64,000 nucleotides of DNA from Dulcicalothrix desertica PCC 7102 (lineage in GTDB: Bacteria > Cyanobacteriota > Cyanobacteriia > Cyanobacteriales > Nostocaceae): the NCBI RefSeq assembly GCF_003991905.1, contig NZ_RSCL01000003.1:215092-279091 (forward strand), in the 5' to 3' direction. Both the position numbers and the translations under genes were made by a program. Below the pieces are notes generated by a model. The model was not told where the DNA came from. It ran no database searches and saw only the letters and a list, made by a program, of their open reading frames with translations. Positions 26,659 through 36,150 of this stretch are shown here, piece by piece (position 1 is the stretch's first letter; each line of letters starts with the position of its first letter).

Positions 26659-29523
26659 CTACGGGCAGTTTGTTACGTTTGTGAAGTTGTCTTTGGTTGG
26701 TTGGAAGGTGATGGCGCCTGTATTATTCACTGCTATATTATCTAGGTCAGCTACTAGGAAGGCGTCGCTATTACGCTGAAGTGAGAAACCTGTTGTAGTT
26801 TTATTATTCCTTAATGCTAAACACATTGGATTGTTACTGTTATTTGCAGCACTCAGTGCGGTTATTAGCTGGTTCTCTAAGTTGTTTAATTCAGCTAATG
26901 CGGTCATTTGAGAGCTTCCGTTAGCTTGTAAGAAAATATCATTACTCCCGCTATTAGTAATTGTATTACTGTTTATACTTACTTTTGAGATAGCGGCGCC
27001 GTTTGTTTGCACGAATATTCCTTGACCTGCGCTGTTGGTAATTTGTGTATTATTTATATTAATGTTTTGCTGTGTGCCGTTGGCTTGGATGAATATTCCT
27101 TGACCTCCTTCACCGTTATTATCTAGTTTGGTGTCATTAATTTTACCGTTGGTAAGTGTAAAGTCTTGCCGCGCGTTATCGTTTGATTGGACGAATATTC
27201 CTTGACCACGGCTATTATTTATATTGGGATTAGTAAGTGTAGCTGTTTGCTGAGTTTGAGGTGTATCTAATTTACCACTGCTTCCAATAAATATACCTTG
27301 TCCGGCACTGTTTGATACTGTTGGGTTATCTAGTTTTAAGCGTTGTTGGGCGCCTGCGTTTGCTGCAATAAATATACCTTGTCCACCATCTCCATTACTA
27401 TCTCTTGTAGTATTACTTACTGTAGCTTGCTTAATTTCCAATTCTTGAATAGAGCTATTATTAGCTTGGGCAAAAATACCTTGACCACTGTTGCTGTTTA
27501 CACTTGCTTGATTAACTGTGACAGTTTGTTTGGCGCCATCGTTTGCAGAAATAAATAAACCTTGGGATAAGTTATCTGTAACTACAGGGTTATTTAATGT
27601 AAACTTTTGCTGTCCCCCACTATTAGCTGCAATAAAAATACCTTGACCACCATCACCGTTACTATCCTTAGCTGTATTACTAGCTGTTATTTGATTGATG
27701 GTAAATTCCTGTTGTGAGTTTCCGTTTGCTTGGACAAACACACCTTGCCCAGCGTTACGGGTTGCTGTTGAGTTATCGATAGTAAAGGTTTGCTTGGCAC
27801 CAGTATTTGCTGATACAAATATACCTTGTGCAGCGTTATTACTAGCTGTGCTGTTTTCTATCTTTAAATTTTGTTGTGCAGTGCCATTTGCCGTTACAAA
27901 TATACCTTGTCCCCCTTCTCCTGCACTATCTTTAACCGTTCCACGCGCTTCTACTCCTGTAATATTAATAGTTTGATTAGCACTATTATTCGCTTGAACA
28001 AAAATACCTGTACCAGTGCTATTCGTAATTAAATTATTTTTGAGATTAACTTGCTGCTGTACACTGTCAGAAGCTTGAGCAAAAATACCTTGCGAGCCAC
28101 TATTATTAATGATATTATTTTCGACGTTAAATGATTGCTGAGTATTTCCAAACCCTTGCAGAAAGATGCTTTGACTGCCTGTGTTTTGAATTGTGTTGTT
28201 ACTAATAATATTACGTCCACCTACACCGTTAAGACTAATACCCTGTCCTTCGGGGTTAGTGATTTCGTTATTAATGATAGTAAGATTGCTAACACCCGAA
28301 GCTTGAATAGCGTTACCTGTTACGTTACTAATTACAAACCCTTCAAGTGTAGTATTATTGCCCATCGTTACAGTACCGTTAACAACGGGTAATTGCCCAG
28401 TTCCCGAATTTGGTATTTGGATAGTTCCAGCTTCTTTAGTTTCTACAAAGCGTGGTAGTGCATTCGAGAGTACCTTAACACCATCAGGGATATTGAATCC
28501 AAGAGAGGAAGAGTTGCTAAATTCCACATAGATAATATCTTCTGGTTTGGCGCCACTTAAAGCAGTTTGAATATTACCCGTTGGATTTTCAATAGTACCA
28601 TCACCCGTTCCCGTTCCTGGGGTGACATAGCGAAACTCTAAAGGTTTGCCCGTTTGAGCATTTCTTGCAGGTTCTTGAGTATTCTCTGTTTTTCCAATAA
28701 CTCCTATGGTTGGAATTCGCTGTACTGAAGAAGCTAATCGCGTAATATTATCTTCAGGAGCATTACGTGAACTACCAGCAAAATCAACATTCGCATTAAA
28801 TACTAATCTTGTATCAAAAATGGAGTCATGCTGTAACATCAAGCCCAAACTTACATTGTTAGTGGGTTTCGCAACTAACCTTCCTCGCACTCCTAACGCA
28901 CTACCAACACTTTCCCCTGTGTAATAGTACATCCCTCCATACGCACGCAAGTCACCGCTACCAAAACGCGCGATAGGTACTCCCGCTTCAATATCAAACC
29001 CTGCGAGAGAAACTTCAAACTGTCTATTAACATCTAACAGAAAACTATTACCTGTAAATCCTAAGCTACGAAACGACTCGGAAATTACTTGCTTGCTATT
29101 ACCTACAGGTATATAACCATTCGCGCGTAAATCCCAGTTTTTTCCTAATCGTTCCAATCCTAAACCAATTTGGTTAAACGTCTTGTTACCTGTATCACGA
29201 ATATCATAAGCAACATAACCACCCCATATAGCATCATTAGAAGCACTAAACCTGTGTCCGAGTAATAAGTTACCCCCCATCGTTGAGTCGGTAGATATTA
29301 ACAGGCGCCCTTCTAAAAAAGTTAAATTACCATTTGTAGCGTTTTGAAATGGAATAAACCCCTCAATACCAAAATAAGGTTCTTGATATCCGGCGCCAGT
29401 ACTAGTGAAACTGCCGCTAAATCGAGGATATACTGAGTTAGTTGTTGTCTGTGCAACAACGGGGGCAGTAGAAAGTAGACAGGAGACTAGCCCGATAGCA
29501 TAGTATTTAAAAGCTTTTTTCAT
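26659..29523 (-). CDS. Secreted beta-barrel plus right-handed beta-helix protein
   Basis: A 954-aa protein with signal peptide (YYAIGLVSCLLSTAPVVAQ). Residues ~35-260 resemble the inverse autotransporter (intimin-type) barrel: ...YFGIEGFIPFQNATNG, LEGRLLISTD, GGNLLLGHRF, IWGGYVAYDIRD, IGLGLERLG, DLRANGYIPVG. Residues ~300-900 form a right-handed beta-helix: first a parallel helix of pectate-lyase style (NTTLEGFVISNV, ISNNTIQNTGSQSIF), then about 14 coils with the core G-Q-G-I-F-(I/V)-x-A-N. Likely an outer-membrane adhesin or surface matrix protein. It is divergent from the double-glycine secretion module. Eight GGCGCC sites. Confidence 0.72.
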   Translation of the reverse strand: MKKAFKYYAIGLVSCLLSTAPVVAQTTTNSVYPRFSGSFTSTGAGYQEPYFGIEGFIPFQNATNGNLTFLEGRLLISTDSTMGGNLLLGHRFSASNDAIWGGYVAYDIRDTGNKTFNQIGLGLERLGKNWDLRANGYIPVGNSKQVISESFRSLGFTGNSFLLDVNRQFEVSLAGFDIEAGVPIARFGSGDLRAYGGMYYYTGESVGSALGVRGRLVAKPTNNVSLGLMLQHDSIFDTRLVFNANVDFAGSSRNAPEDNITRLASSVQRIPTIGVIGKTENTQEPARNAQTGKPLEFRYVTPGTGTGDGTIENPTGNIQTALSGAKPEDIIYVEFSNSSSLGFNIPDGVKVLSNALPRFVETKEAGTIQIPNSGTGQLPVVNGTVTMGNNTTLEGFVISNVTGNAIQASGVSNLTIINNEITNPEGQGISLNGVGGRNIISNNTIQNTGSQSIFLQGFGNTQQSFNVENNIINNSGSQGIFAQASDSVQQQVNLKNNLITNSTGTGIFVQANNSANQTINITGVEARGTVKDSAGEGGQGIFVTANGTAQQNLKIENSTASNNAAQGIFVSANTGAKQTFTIDNSTATRNAGQGVFVQANGNSQQEFTINQITASNTAKDSNGDGGQGIFIAANSGGQQKFTLNNPVVTDNLSQGLFISANDGAKQTVTVNQASVNSNSGQGIFAQANNSSIQELEIKQATVSNTTRDSNGDGGQGIFIAANAGAQQRLKLDNPTVSNSAGQGIFIGSSGKLDTPQTQQTATLTNPNINNSRGQGIFVQSNDNARQDFTLTNGKINDTKLDNNGEGGQGIFIQANGTQQNININNTQITNSAGQGIFVQTNGAAISKVSINSNTITNSGSNDIFLQANGSSQMTALAELNNLENQLITALSAANNSNNPMCLALRNNKTTTGFSLQRNSDAFLVADLDNIAVNNTGAITFQPTKDNFTNVTNCP

Positions 29524-29808
29524 AACACGCGCGTTTAATAAACATGTATCTTATTTACACATAACAGCGACATTAACGCGATAAAATACACAAGCAATCC
29601 GTGAAATTACCATAAATTTTTGATGAAGACCCACAATGTAGAGACGTGACATGTCACGTCTTTACATATGTATTTAAAATTTTGAACGCTGCAAATTGCA
29701 TAAGAATTAAAAGTAAGACATGGAAAAGAAGTAACGGCTTATTCAGAGAATGAATATTTTTCACTCTGTGTGTAAACCTCTACAAAACTTCAATAAAAAG
29801 AAAAACTC
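29524..29808. other. Divergent promoter spacer with a palindromic repeat
   Basis: Between the divergent beta-helix gene and the cargo gene. Contains a GTAGAGACG palindrome (29637-29666, one mismatch in the right arm). Promoters of both genes must lie on either side. Confidence 0.5.
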
Positions 29809-30222
29809 ATGTCTAGTAACAATCTAATTTCTAAGCTCAACACTGAACTGTTCACAGAACTTTCTACTGAACAAGCTGCCGTAGTCGAAGGTGGTCTTAA
29901 TCAAGTACAGATTTTAACTGTACGTTGTATTAAGGCAGGCGCCGACTCAGATGGCACAGATGAAGTGTTTGCCTCTTTTAATGGAACAGATTCTAACTTT
30001 GGTAGACCAATCAGCATGAGAACTGGTTCTGTTGCCAATTTTGGACAATCAGGTGGTTCTGGTAACTCGATTCAAGTTGCGCTGTTTGATAAGGATGGCA
30101 GTAACCGGGGAGCAGCTGATTTACTTGGTAGTTTTAGGGTTTCAAGCCCTGTTCGCAATCCTCAAACTCGAAGAATCTCTGGCAATGGTTCGACGTATGA
30201 AGTGACTTTCAGAGCCTTCTAA
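29809..30222 (+). CDS. Double-glycine leader cargo protein, C2-like
   Basis: A 137-aa protein that looks like a substrate of the adjacent C39-peptidase transporter. Residues 1-29 form a leader (ISKLNTELFTELSTEQAAVV then EGG) ending in Gly28-Gly29; cleavage would release a ~108-residue protein. That part has an all-beta pattern resembling a C2-type or similar Ca-binding sandwich: VQILTVRCIKAGADSDGTDE, then IQVALFDKDGSNRGAADLLG. This is much longer than a classical bacteriocin, so it is probably a secreted structural or signalling protein. Function unknown. It precedes the transporter by 95 bp with a hairpin in between. Confidence 0.7.
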   Translation: MSSNNLISKLNTELFTELSTEQAAVVEGGLNQVQILTVRCIKAGADSDGTDEVFASFNGTDSNFGRPISMRTGSVANFGQSGGSGNSIQVALFDKDGSNRGAADLLGSFRVSSPVRNPQTRRISGNGSTYEVTFRAF

Positions 30223-30242
30223 GAGGCGCCGAACGCTTGCAT

Positions 30243-30286
30243 GGTTAGACCAATACCAATATAAAAACGGTTGGTATTGTCTAACC
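30243..30286 (+). terminator. Hairpin between cargo and transporter genes
   Basis: GGTTAGACCAATACCAA pairs with TTGGTATTGTCTAACC (one bulge) around an 11-base loop. It probably attenuates read-through so that more cargo than transporter is made, or stabilises the cargo mRNA. Confidence 0.55.
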
Positions 30287-30317
30287 TTCTTCAATTGTAC
30301 TTTTACTGGAAGTAACC

Positions 30318-32495
30318 ATGCGTTATCCAATTGTTCTGCAACATAATCTCGAAGACTGCGGTGCCGCATGTATCGCCACTGTTGCTAAATACTACGGGCG
30401 CAGCCTTTCCCTTGCTCGAATAAGAGAAGTTGTTGGTACAGGTTCACGCGGTACCAGTTTATTGGGTCTAAGTCGAGGCGCCGATACTCTCGGATTCCAT
30501 GCTCGTCATATCAAAGCTACAAATCAAATGCTCGAACGTTTGTCGGAAGTACCGTTGCCTGCAATTTTACATTGGAAGGGCTATCACTGGGTTGTGCTGT
30601 ATGGGAAAAAAGGCAAGCGCTATATTGTTGCTGACCCAGGTAATGGTATTCGCTACCTAACGCAGCAGGAATTGCTAGCAGGTTGGGAAAATGGCATAAT
30701 GCTATTGCTACAACCCGATGAAAGTAGATTTAATCAACAGCAATCTGATGATTTAACGGGTATCGGACGATTTTTGCAACGGGTTTTACCAGACCGTTGG
30801 CTTTTAGCTCAAGCAATTGGACTAAATATTGTGGTTGGGTTGATGGCACTCGCATCACCAATGATGATGCAATTGCTTACAGATGATGTGTTGGTGCGAG
30901 GAGATACACAGCTTTTAGTCGTCGTAGTTATTGCCGTAATGGTAATGACTTCAATCCGCAACGTAATTGGGTTAATTCAATCTTATCTAATAGGACACTT
31001 TGGACATCGGCTTCAGTTAGGATTAATTCTAGACTATGGACGCAAACTGCTGCATTTACCCCTAAGCTACTTTGAAGCGCATCGTAGCGGGGAAGTTGTT
31101 AGCCGTATTGCTGATATTAATGTTATTCATAATTTAATTTCACAAATTGTTTTAGGATTACCTAGTCAATTTTTTATTGCTATTGTTTCTCTGTGGTTCA
31201 TGCTGCTTTATAGCTTTCCACTAACCATTGCTTCATTTGTAATATTTGTTTTTATCACACTAGTAAATTTACTGTTTCTGCCTGCATTGCGTCAAAAAAC
31301 CCGGAAGCTAATAACATTGGGGACAGAAAATCAAGGATTTTTGGTAGAAACGTTTCGGGGTGTTCAGGTTCTTAAAACTAGTAACGCTACGCCACAAGCT
31401 TGGCAAGAATACCAATCAAATTATGGGCGGTTAGCTAATCTAAGTTGGATTACGATGAAACTGCAACTTCACAGCAGTACTATTACGTCGGTACTCTCGA
31501 CGTTTACCAGTGTAATACTGCTGTGGTTAGGTAGCTATTTGGTGATTAACCATCAACTCAGTATCGGTCAGCTATTAGCATACAGCGGTATGAGCGGCAA
31601 CTTCTTTGGCTTTCTGGGGTCTGCAATTGCTCTGGTTGACGAATTTATCATTGCTCAGGTCGTAATTCAACGATTAGGCGAAGTGATGGATGCTACACCG
31701 GAAGATGCCAACGACTCGAAAAAGCCTTGGGCAAATATTCCAACTTCAACAGATGTTACTTGTGCTAACCTACAGTTTCATCATGCTGGGCGCCTCGATT
31801 TACTGCAAAACTTCTCATTAACTATCCCTGGTGGGCAAATGACCGCCCTAGTAGGTAAATCAGGTTGTGGTAAAAGTACTGTCGTGAAACTGCTAGCAGG
31901 ACTCTACTCACCCCAATCTGGCAATATTCAATATGGTCGTTACAATCAACAGGATGTGTCACTAGCCTGTTTGCGGCATTCTGTGGTTTTAGTTCCCCAA
32001 GAAGCCCACTTTTGGAGCCGCTCTATTATAGATAATTTCCGTTTTTGTCACCCAGATATAGAATTTGAGCAAATTGTTGAAGCTTGCGATTTGGTTGGAG
32101 CTTCGGAGTTTATTTCTCAACTACCAGATAAATATCAAACCGTACTGGGTGAATTTGGCGCCAATATTTCTGGTGGACAACGGCAGAGACTAGCGCTTGC
32201 ACGAGCAATTGTTACTCAACCACCGATTTTAATACTTGATGAATCAACTTCTGCCCTAGATGCCTTAAGTGAAATAGACGTTATCGAGCGTTTAAAAAAG
32301 CATCGTCAGGGTAAAACCACGATTTTAATTAGTCATCGTCCACCTGTTATTCAACGTGCTGATTGGGTTGTAATGCTCGACAGTGGGCAAGTAAAAGCGA
32401 GTGGAACCGTGAGAGATTTACAATCCCAACCTGGAGAACACCATATTTTCTTAAGTTCTACGTTGCAATCGAAAACACACGCACTTTCATTTTAA
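30318..32495 (+). CDS. C39 peptidase-containing ABC transporter
   Basis: A 725-aa bifunctional exporter. N-terminal C39 peptidase: catalytic Cys14 in LEDCGAACIATVAKYYG, His in GYHWVVLYG (residue ~90) and Asp in VADPGNG (residue ~106). Membrane domain with about six helices (residues ~155-430). C-terminal ATPase: Walker A GKSGCGKST, signature ISGGQRQRLALARAI, Walker B ILILDESTSALD. It should cleave double-glycine leaders and export the cargo through the envelope together with the HlyD adaptor that follows. The full active site is present. Confidence 0.93.
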   Translation: MRYPIVLQHNLEDCGAACIATVAKYYGRSLSLARIREVVGTGSRGTSLLGLSRGADTLGFHARHIKATNQMLERLSEVPLPAILHWKGYHWVVLYGKKGKRYIVADPGNGIRYLTQQELLAGWENGIMLLLQPDESRFNQQQSDDLTGIGRFLQRVLPDRWLLAQAIGLNIVVGLMALASPMMMQLLTDDVLVRGDTQLLVVVVIAVMVMTSIRNVIGLIQSYLIGHFGHRLQLGLILDYGRKLLHLPLSYFEAHRSGEVVSRIADINVIHNLISQIVLGLPSQFFIAIVSLWFMLLYSFPLTIASFVIFVFITLVNLLFLPALRQKTRKLITLGTENQGFLVETFRGVQVLKTSNATPQAWQEYQSNYGRLANLSWITMKLQLHSSTITSVLSTFTSVILLWLGSYLVINHQLSIGQLLAYSGMSGNFFGFLGSAIALVDEFIIAQVVIQRLGEVMDATPEDANDSKKPWANIPTSTDVTCANLQFHHAGRLDLLQNFSLTIPGGQMTALVGKSGCGKSTVVKLLAGLYSPQSGNIQYGRYNQQDVSLACLRHSVVLVPQEAHFWSRSIIDNFRFCHPDIEFEQIVEACDLVGASEFISQLPDKYQTVLGEFGANISGGQRQRLALARAIVTQPPILILDESTSALDALSEIDVIERLKKHRQGKTTILISHRPPVIQRADWVVMLDSGQVKASGTVRDLQSQPGEHHIFLSSTLQSKTHALSF

Positions 32496-32506
32496 GGATA
32501 ATCTTA

Positions 32507-33421
32507 ATGTTTACCAATACTGATGAACCGCCCTGTCCAACTCAAGAATTTTTACCACCTATGGAGCGTTGGGTGCAGTGGGGAGGAGTGTGGATTGTTG
32601 GTATTATGCTTGCTGCAAGCACACTTTCTTCCATCGCTCAATATCGGATGACCGTTAAAGCACCCGCAACAGTTCGTCCACTGGGTGAATTGCGATTAGT
32701 ACAGGCAGAAACCACTGGAACGGTCGTACAAATCAATGTAACAGAGCATCAAAAGGTGCGCCGAGGTGATGTGATGGCTCGTATTGATGATGCTAAACTG
32801 CAAACTCAAAAAAATCAACTTGAGCAACGTATTCGTATTCGCCAATTACAACTTGCCCAAGTAGACACTTTTCTGGCAAAAGAACGACATGCTGGTATCC
32901 AACTCCAACAGTTGCAACTGCAAAATCAACTAATGTTAGATACCCAAACCCTCAACCAAGTCAAACTTGATTTGAGCAAAACAAAGATTGTGGCAATGCT
33001 TGATGGCGCCATTGCAAAACTGACCCTACGTAATGGGCAAACGGTGCAACCAGGTAACGAAATTGCCCAAATTGTCCCTAATAACTCATTACTTGTAATT
33101 AAAGCTTGGGTATCAACGCAGGATATTAGCCAAATTCGCGTTGGTCAAATTACTCAGTTACGTTTATCAGCTTGTCCTTATCCTGATTATGGCGCCCTTC
33201 CAGGAACAGTTAAAACAATCGCACCAGATGCTACACCAACCTCACCATCGTCCATACCTTTGTATGAAGTAACCGTGGCGCCGGAACGACTAGTTCTAAA
33301 CCAGCAAGGCAAAATTTGTCAAGTACAAGTGGGGATGACAGGGCAAATTGATATTGTGACGCAGCAAGATACAATGCTACGAGCCTTCCTGCGGAAAGCC
33401 AGGTTAACCAGCAATACATAA
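32507..33421 (+). CDS. HlyD-family membrane fusion protein
   Basis: A 304-aa adaptor. Start ATG 32507 (MFTNTDEPP), 12 bp after the transporter stop; the frame extends upstream to 32363 but only inside the transporter gene. One N-terminal membrane helix (WVQWGGVWIVGIMLAASTLS), a lipoyl half (VQINVTEHQKVRRGDVMAR), a short helical hairpin (residues ~95-155), the second lipoyl half (GAIAKLTLRNGQTVQPGNEI) and a beta-barrel. It connects the inner-membrane ABC exporter to an outer-membrane channel, presumably TolC-like and encoded elsewhere. The hairpin is shorter than in HlyD itself. Confidence 0.9.
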   Translation: MFTNTDEPPCPTQEFLPPMERWVQWGGVWIVGIMLAASTLSSIAQYRMTVKAPATVRPLGELRLVQAETTGTVVQINVTEHQKVRRGDVMARIDDAKLQTQKNQLEQRIRIRQLQLAQVDTFLAKERHAGIQLQQLQLQNQLMLDTQTLNQVKLDLSKTKIVAMLDGAIAKLTLRNGQTVQPGNEIAQIVPNNSLLVIKAWVSTQDISQIRVGQITQLRLSACPYPDYGALPGTVKTIAPDATPTSPSSIPLYEVTVAPERLVLNQQGKICQVQVGMTGQIDIVTQQDTMLRAFLRKARLTSNT

Positions 33422-33460
33422 TACTAATTAAGTGTAATAATCGTAAATGCAATTATTGAA

Positions 33461-34583
33461 ATGAGTCCTATGGACGTATTGGAACTGAAACGCGAAATTG
33501 AAACGTTGTCTCGCCGCCTGGGTAAAACCCAGGACTATCTTTGACCTACCTGCACTTACAGCTAAAATTCAAGATTTAGAACAAGTCTCAGCGCAGCCTG
33601 AGTTTTGGAACGACCAAACCAAAGCGCAGCAAACAATGCAAGAACTTGATGAAGTCAAGGCACACCTATCACAGTATCAACAGTGGCGCCGTAATTTAGA
33701 AGATACGAAAGCTGTTGTCGAACTGTTGGAGTTAGAATCTGACGAAGGACTGCTTAAAGAAGCAGAAACTACTGTCAACAAGCTCAACCGTGAACTCGAT
33801 AATTGGGAATTAGAACAGTTACTTTCTGGTACTTACGATAAAGAAGGCGCCGTAATATCAATTAACGCAGGTGCAGGTGGTACAGATGCTCAGGATTGGG
33901 CGGAGATGTTGCTAAGAATGTACACTCGCTGGGGTGAAGACCACGGTTACAAAGTTAACTTGGTTGAAGAATCCGAAGGCGATGAAGCAGGAATAAAATC
34001 TGCGACAATCGAAATTACTGGGCGTTATGCCTACGGTTACTTACGTTCAGAAATGGGAACGCACCGCTTAGTGCGAATATCACCCTTTAATGCCAACGGC
34101 AAACGACAAACCAGCTTTGCTGGTGTTGAGGTAATGCCACAAATTGATAGTAGTGTCCAGCTAGATATACCAGAAAAAGACTTAGAAATCACCACATCTA
34201 GGTCAGGTGGTAAAGGTGGACAAAACGTCAACAAAGTAGAAACTGCCGTGCGTATCGTTCACCTTCCTACTGGTATAGCTGTACGTTGTACCGAAGAACG
34301 CAGTCAGCTACAAAACAAAGATAAAGCTCTCGCACGCTTGAAAGGCAAACTATTAGTTATAGCCCAACAACAGCGTGCCAAAGAAATTGCCGAAATTCGC
34401 GGTGATATCGCTGAGGCATCTTGGGGCAACCAAATTCGTAACTACGTATTTCACCCTTACCAACTTGTCAAAGATTTACGTACCAACTTGGAAACCACAG
34501 CCATCAACGATGTCATGAACGGTGAACTCGACCCATTTATTCAATCCTACCTCAGACAAGAAAATCAATTGGTCGAAACCTAG
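33461..34583 (+). CDS. prfB: Peptide chain release factor 2, with programmed +1 frameshift
   Basis: RF2 reads UGA and UAA stop codons and releases the nascent chain. The zero frame begins at ATG 33461 and codes 27 residues to CTT TGA at 33539-33544. The +1 frame resumes at GAC 33543 ([10 protein letters not shown]...) and runs to 34583, giving about 373 residues. This is the classical autoregulatory CUUUGAC frameshift; AGG lies ~7 bases upstream of CTT and could act as the SD-like stimulator. GGQ is present ([14 protein letters not shown], nt ~34205-34245). The codon-recognition domain lies in the middle third. Typical cyanobacterial context: DUF3285, ybeY, dgkA and pabA follow. Confidence 0.95.
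33533..33545 (+). promoter_or_regulatory. Programmed +1 frameshift site of prfB
   Basis: CTTTGAC with in-frame TGA at 33542-33544. Shifting on CTT lets reading continue at GAC. Low RF2 slows termination at TGA and favours the shift, restoring RF2. Confidence 0.9.
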
Positions 34584-34590
34584 GCGCCCA

Positions 34591-34617
34591 TAGAGACGTT
34601 ACATGTAACGTCTCTAC
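34591..34617. repeat. GTAGAGACG palindrome with TTACATGTAA core
   Basis: Palindrome TAGAGACGTTACATGTAACG then TCTCTA, just after the prfB stop; probable terminator hairpin. Confidence 0.75.
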
Positions 34618-34688
34618 ATTGGCAAACTGGCACGCCATATTATCAACAAACTGTTACATTAATAGTGAGGATTTGTGAGCAAATCATT

Positions 34689-34841
34689 ATGAGTAATTCT
34701 TCTACCGAACCAAAACCCAGTTACGTCAAGCTCGCCATGCGAAACATGGTGCAAAAGCGTCTTACATCTCTCAAGCATTTTGCTTTAACAACCGTGGGGT
34801 TATTAGCTGTATTAATTGGGCTAGCTTACCTAACCCGTTAG
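34689..34841 (+). CDS. DUF3285-type small membrane protein
   Basis: A 50-aa protein: a basic N-terminal part (KPSYVKLAMRNMVQKR) and one C-terminal membrane helix (FALTTVGLLAVLIGLAYLTR). This is the small conserved cyanobacterial DUF3285 protein normally found between prfB and ybeY. Function unknown. It starts at ATG 34689, 55 bp before ybeY. Confidence 0.85.
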   Translation: MSNSSTEPKPSYVKLAMRNMVQKRLTSLKHFALTTVGLLAVLIGLAYLTR

Positions 34842-34895
34842 TTAAAGCTTTTGTGTCTTTAAAAATGTTTGTGATGTGGGGTTGATAAATAAACC

Positions 34896-35420
34896 GTGCT
34901 GGTTGAACTGTGTGTACAAAATTGTTTTGATGAACTTCGCGACAGCGAAGAAACGCGCGTTATCTATAACGATGCTCAAGTTCCCTTAGAAACTTGGGAA
35001 AATTGGTTTAGTGCTTGGTTAGAATTTAACCAATTTGAGGCGCCAAAAGAACATTCAGGTTATGAGATAGCATTGCGTTTGACAAACGACGCGGAAATTC
35101 ACTCTTTAAACTCTCAATATCGTCACCAAGATAAACCAACAGATGTACTAGCTTTTGCAGCACTGGAGGTTGACTCTCCTGATTTCGAGCAGGATGATTC
35201 ACCTTTATACTTGGGCGATATCATTATTTCCGTCGAAACAGCATTCTTACAAGCGCAACAACAAGGTCATACGCTATTAACTGAACTTGCGTGGTTAAGC
35301 GCACATGGATTGCTACATTTATTGGGATGGGACCATCCGGATGACGAATCTCTAGAAAGAATGTTAAAACAGCAAGTGACAATGCTGAATCAGATAGGTA
35401 TTTCTATTGATATAAATTAG
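34896..35420 (+). CDS. ybeY: Endoribonuclease YbeY
   Basis: A 174-aa zinc-dependent RNase involved in 16S rRNA 3' end maturation and ribosome quality control. The metal site HGLLHLLGWDHPDD (H-x3-H-x5-H) is visible near residue 130. Other conserved parts are ALRLTNDAEIHSLNSQYRH and PTDVLAFAA. The N-terminus begins with GTG (MLVELCVQNCFD), longer than in many bacteria but usual in cyanobacteria. Lies in the conserved prfB-ybeY-dgkA-pabA order. Confidence 0.93.
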   Translation: MLVELCVQNCFDELRDSEETRVIYNDAQVPLETWENWFSAWLEFNQFEAPKEHSGYEIALRLTNDAEIHSLNSQYRHQDKPTDVLAFAALEVDSPDFEQDDSPLYLGDIIISVETAFLQAQQQGHTLLTELAWLSAHGLLHLLGWDHPDDESLERMLKQQVTMLNQIGISIDIN

Positions 35421-35688
35421 TGTTAAGATTTGCTTGCATCGGTTTAGGTGGTGCTAGGTACAGCTTGGCAAACGGCGGCAGAGCGCTTCTTTAAGTAAGT
35501 GTTATAAAATTTATGTTAATTGGAGATAAATTTTTGATTAACTTGTCACCTATGTCTAAAGTTTTTGTATAATTCGCCCAAAATATCGATGAAAGCGACC
35601 AGTACTAGTGCCATAATTTACTTGTCGATTGTCATCTTAAGCGTATATTAGATTAAAACCAATTTTGCTATCTTAATTACCTATTTAT

Positions 35689-36150
35689 ATGTCTATGTCG
35701 CAGAAATTAACACCACTAACTAAACTTAACCCTATAGAGCCTGTTGTGTCCGAAGAACGGCAACTATCCTGGAAGGTTGCCTCAAATTTATTTGTCAGCT
35801 TTAAGTATGCTTGGGCTGGTGTCAGTTACGCATTTAGAACACAGCGTAATTTTCGCATCCATGTTTGTGTTGGTACATTAGCCATTGGACTCTCACTTCT
35901 ATTACATTTACAAGGTGTGGAAATCGCTGTAATTGCCATAACTAGCGGTTTAGTTTTAGCTCTAGAGCTAGTAAACACAGCCATTGAATCACTAGTTGAT
36001 TTAACAGTAAAACAAACGTATCATGAACTAGCTAAAATCGCAAAAGATTGTGCTGCTGCTGCCGTACTAATTTCAGCTTTAGTCGCAGTACTTGTTGCAG
36101 CGACACTTTTATTACCTCCATTAGTCAAGCTTGTACTGGCACAACTGTAA
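35689..36150 (+). CDS. dgkA: Diacylglycerol kinase family (DgkA/undecaprenol kinase)
   Basis: A 153-aa integral membrane kinase with three membrane helices (FRIHVCVGTLAIGLSLLLHL, EIAVIAITSGLVLALELVNT, AAAVLISALVAVLVAATLLL). The active-site ELVNTAIESLVDL and AKDCAAAAV motifs are present. A cytoplasmic N-terminal extension of ~45 residues precedes. It phosphorylates diacylglycerol or undecaprenol. Same strand and order as in other cyanobacteria. Confidence 0.92.
   Translation: MSMSQKLTPLTKLNPIEPVVSEERQLSWKVASNLFVSFKYAWAGVSYAFRTQRNFRIHVCVGTLAIGLSLLLHLQGVEIAVIAITSGLVLALELVNTAIESLVDLTVKQTYHELAKIAKDCAAAAVLISALVAVLVAATLLLPPLVKLVLAQL

Noticed and set aside
27343-28924. Several plus-strand frames inside the beta-helix gene
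   Set aside because: They are shadows of the repetitive minus-strand gene, Cys/Thr-rich and without ribosome binding sites.
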